43,155 nt of DNA from Fundidesulfovibrio agrisoli (GTDB lineage Bacteria; Desulfobacterota; Desulfovibrionia; Desulfovibrionales; Desulfovibrionaceae), in assembly GCF_022808715.1 (NCBI RefSeq), contig NZ_JAKZKX010000029.1, forward strand, positions 1-43,155, in the 5' to 3' direction. The notes beneath the pieces are model-generated. The model saw nothing but the letters and a program-made list of their open reading frames with translations, was not told where the DNA came from and did not search any database. Shown here in pieces: positions 43,081 through 43,155 of the stretch. The position numbers and the translations under genes were made by a program. The first letter of the stretch is position 1. Every line of letters begins with the position of its first letter.

Positions 43081-43155
43081 CCTGGCAGCGACCTACTTTC
43101 CCACCAGCGGTCCTGGCAGTATCATCGGCGAAGGAGGGCTTAACTTCCGAGTTCG
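43081..43155 (-). rRNA. rrf: 5S ribosomal RNA, 3' part, cut by the window edge
   Basis: Read on the minus strand, the segment begins at cgaactcggaagttaagc and ends with gggaaagtaggtcgctgcc, both hallmarks of the 3' two thirds of bacterial 5S rRNA. About 40 nt of the 5' end lie outside the window. The 16S and 23S genes would be further right. Confidence 0.95.

Overview
The window is high-GC DNA (roughly two thirds G+C by eye) from what looks like a Desulfovibrionales bacterium, a strict or near-strict anaerobe related to sulfate reducers. The grounds are a flavodiiron protein whose metal ligands fall at the same residue numbers as Desulfovibrio gigas rubredoxin:oxygen oxidoreductase, a PyrDB/PyrK class 1B dihydroorotate dehydrogenase, a short ThiC, a psd-pssA-leuACDB gene order, and GC-rich palindromic repeats of a kind scattered through Desulfovibrio genomes. 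The genus is inference. The right edge cuts a 5S rRNA gene on the minus strand.

Layout. 0.3-2.6 kb (minus): rpmE, a DUF1385 membrane protein and prfA. 2.7-5.0 kb (plus): thiC and gpmA, then a palindromic repeat block. 5.3-9.5 kb (minus): one 1398-residue membrane protein of unknown function, divergent from mutY (9.5-10.6 kb), whose C-terminal domain carries an intact Nudix box. 10.8-15.9 kb (minus): pyrK, pyrD, a PF04392-type periplasmic binding protein overlapping pyrD, and a Cache/PAS histidine kinase. 16.1-19.8 kb (plus): a tightly coupled four-gene unit of a cyclic-nucleotide-binding/FliG_C-like protein, MotA, MotB and a TPR protein. 20-25.1 kb: an azoreductase-like flavoprotein, a secreted alpha/beta hydrolase, a receiver-TPR protein, an HD-domain hydrolase, a CheY-like protein and a Tim44-like protein.

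25.2-30.5 kb (minus): ABC-F ATPase, MutT-type Nudix hydrolase, metF, asd and a class IV aminotransferase, ending in a strong terminator. 30.5-32.9 kb (plus): a Fur-box promoter drives a Cys-rich DUF2325 protein, followed by a class A acid phosphatase and an orphan RelE/HigB-like toxin. 33-39.2 kb (minus): psd and pssA (phosphatidylethanolamine synthesis), then leuA-leuC-leuD-leuB (leucine synthesis), with a palindromic repeat between leuC and leuD and a terminator-like hairpin between leuD and leuB. 39.3-43.2 kb: a HAD hydrolase, a TudS-like DUF523-DUF1722 protein, the flavodiiron protein, a small membrane protein and the 5S rRNA.

Most genes are core metabolism. The parts most likely to hold something undescribed are the CNB-FliG_C-MotA-MotB-TPR unit (possible nucleotide control of a stator or motor), the Fur-controlled DUF2325/phosphatase unit, the very large two-module membrane protein, and the split binding-protein/kinase sensor attached to the pyrimidine genes. 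I saw no tRNA, CRISPR array, prophage or insertion sequence.
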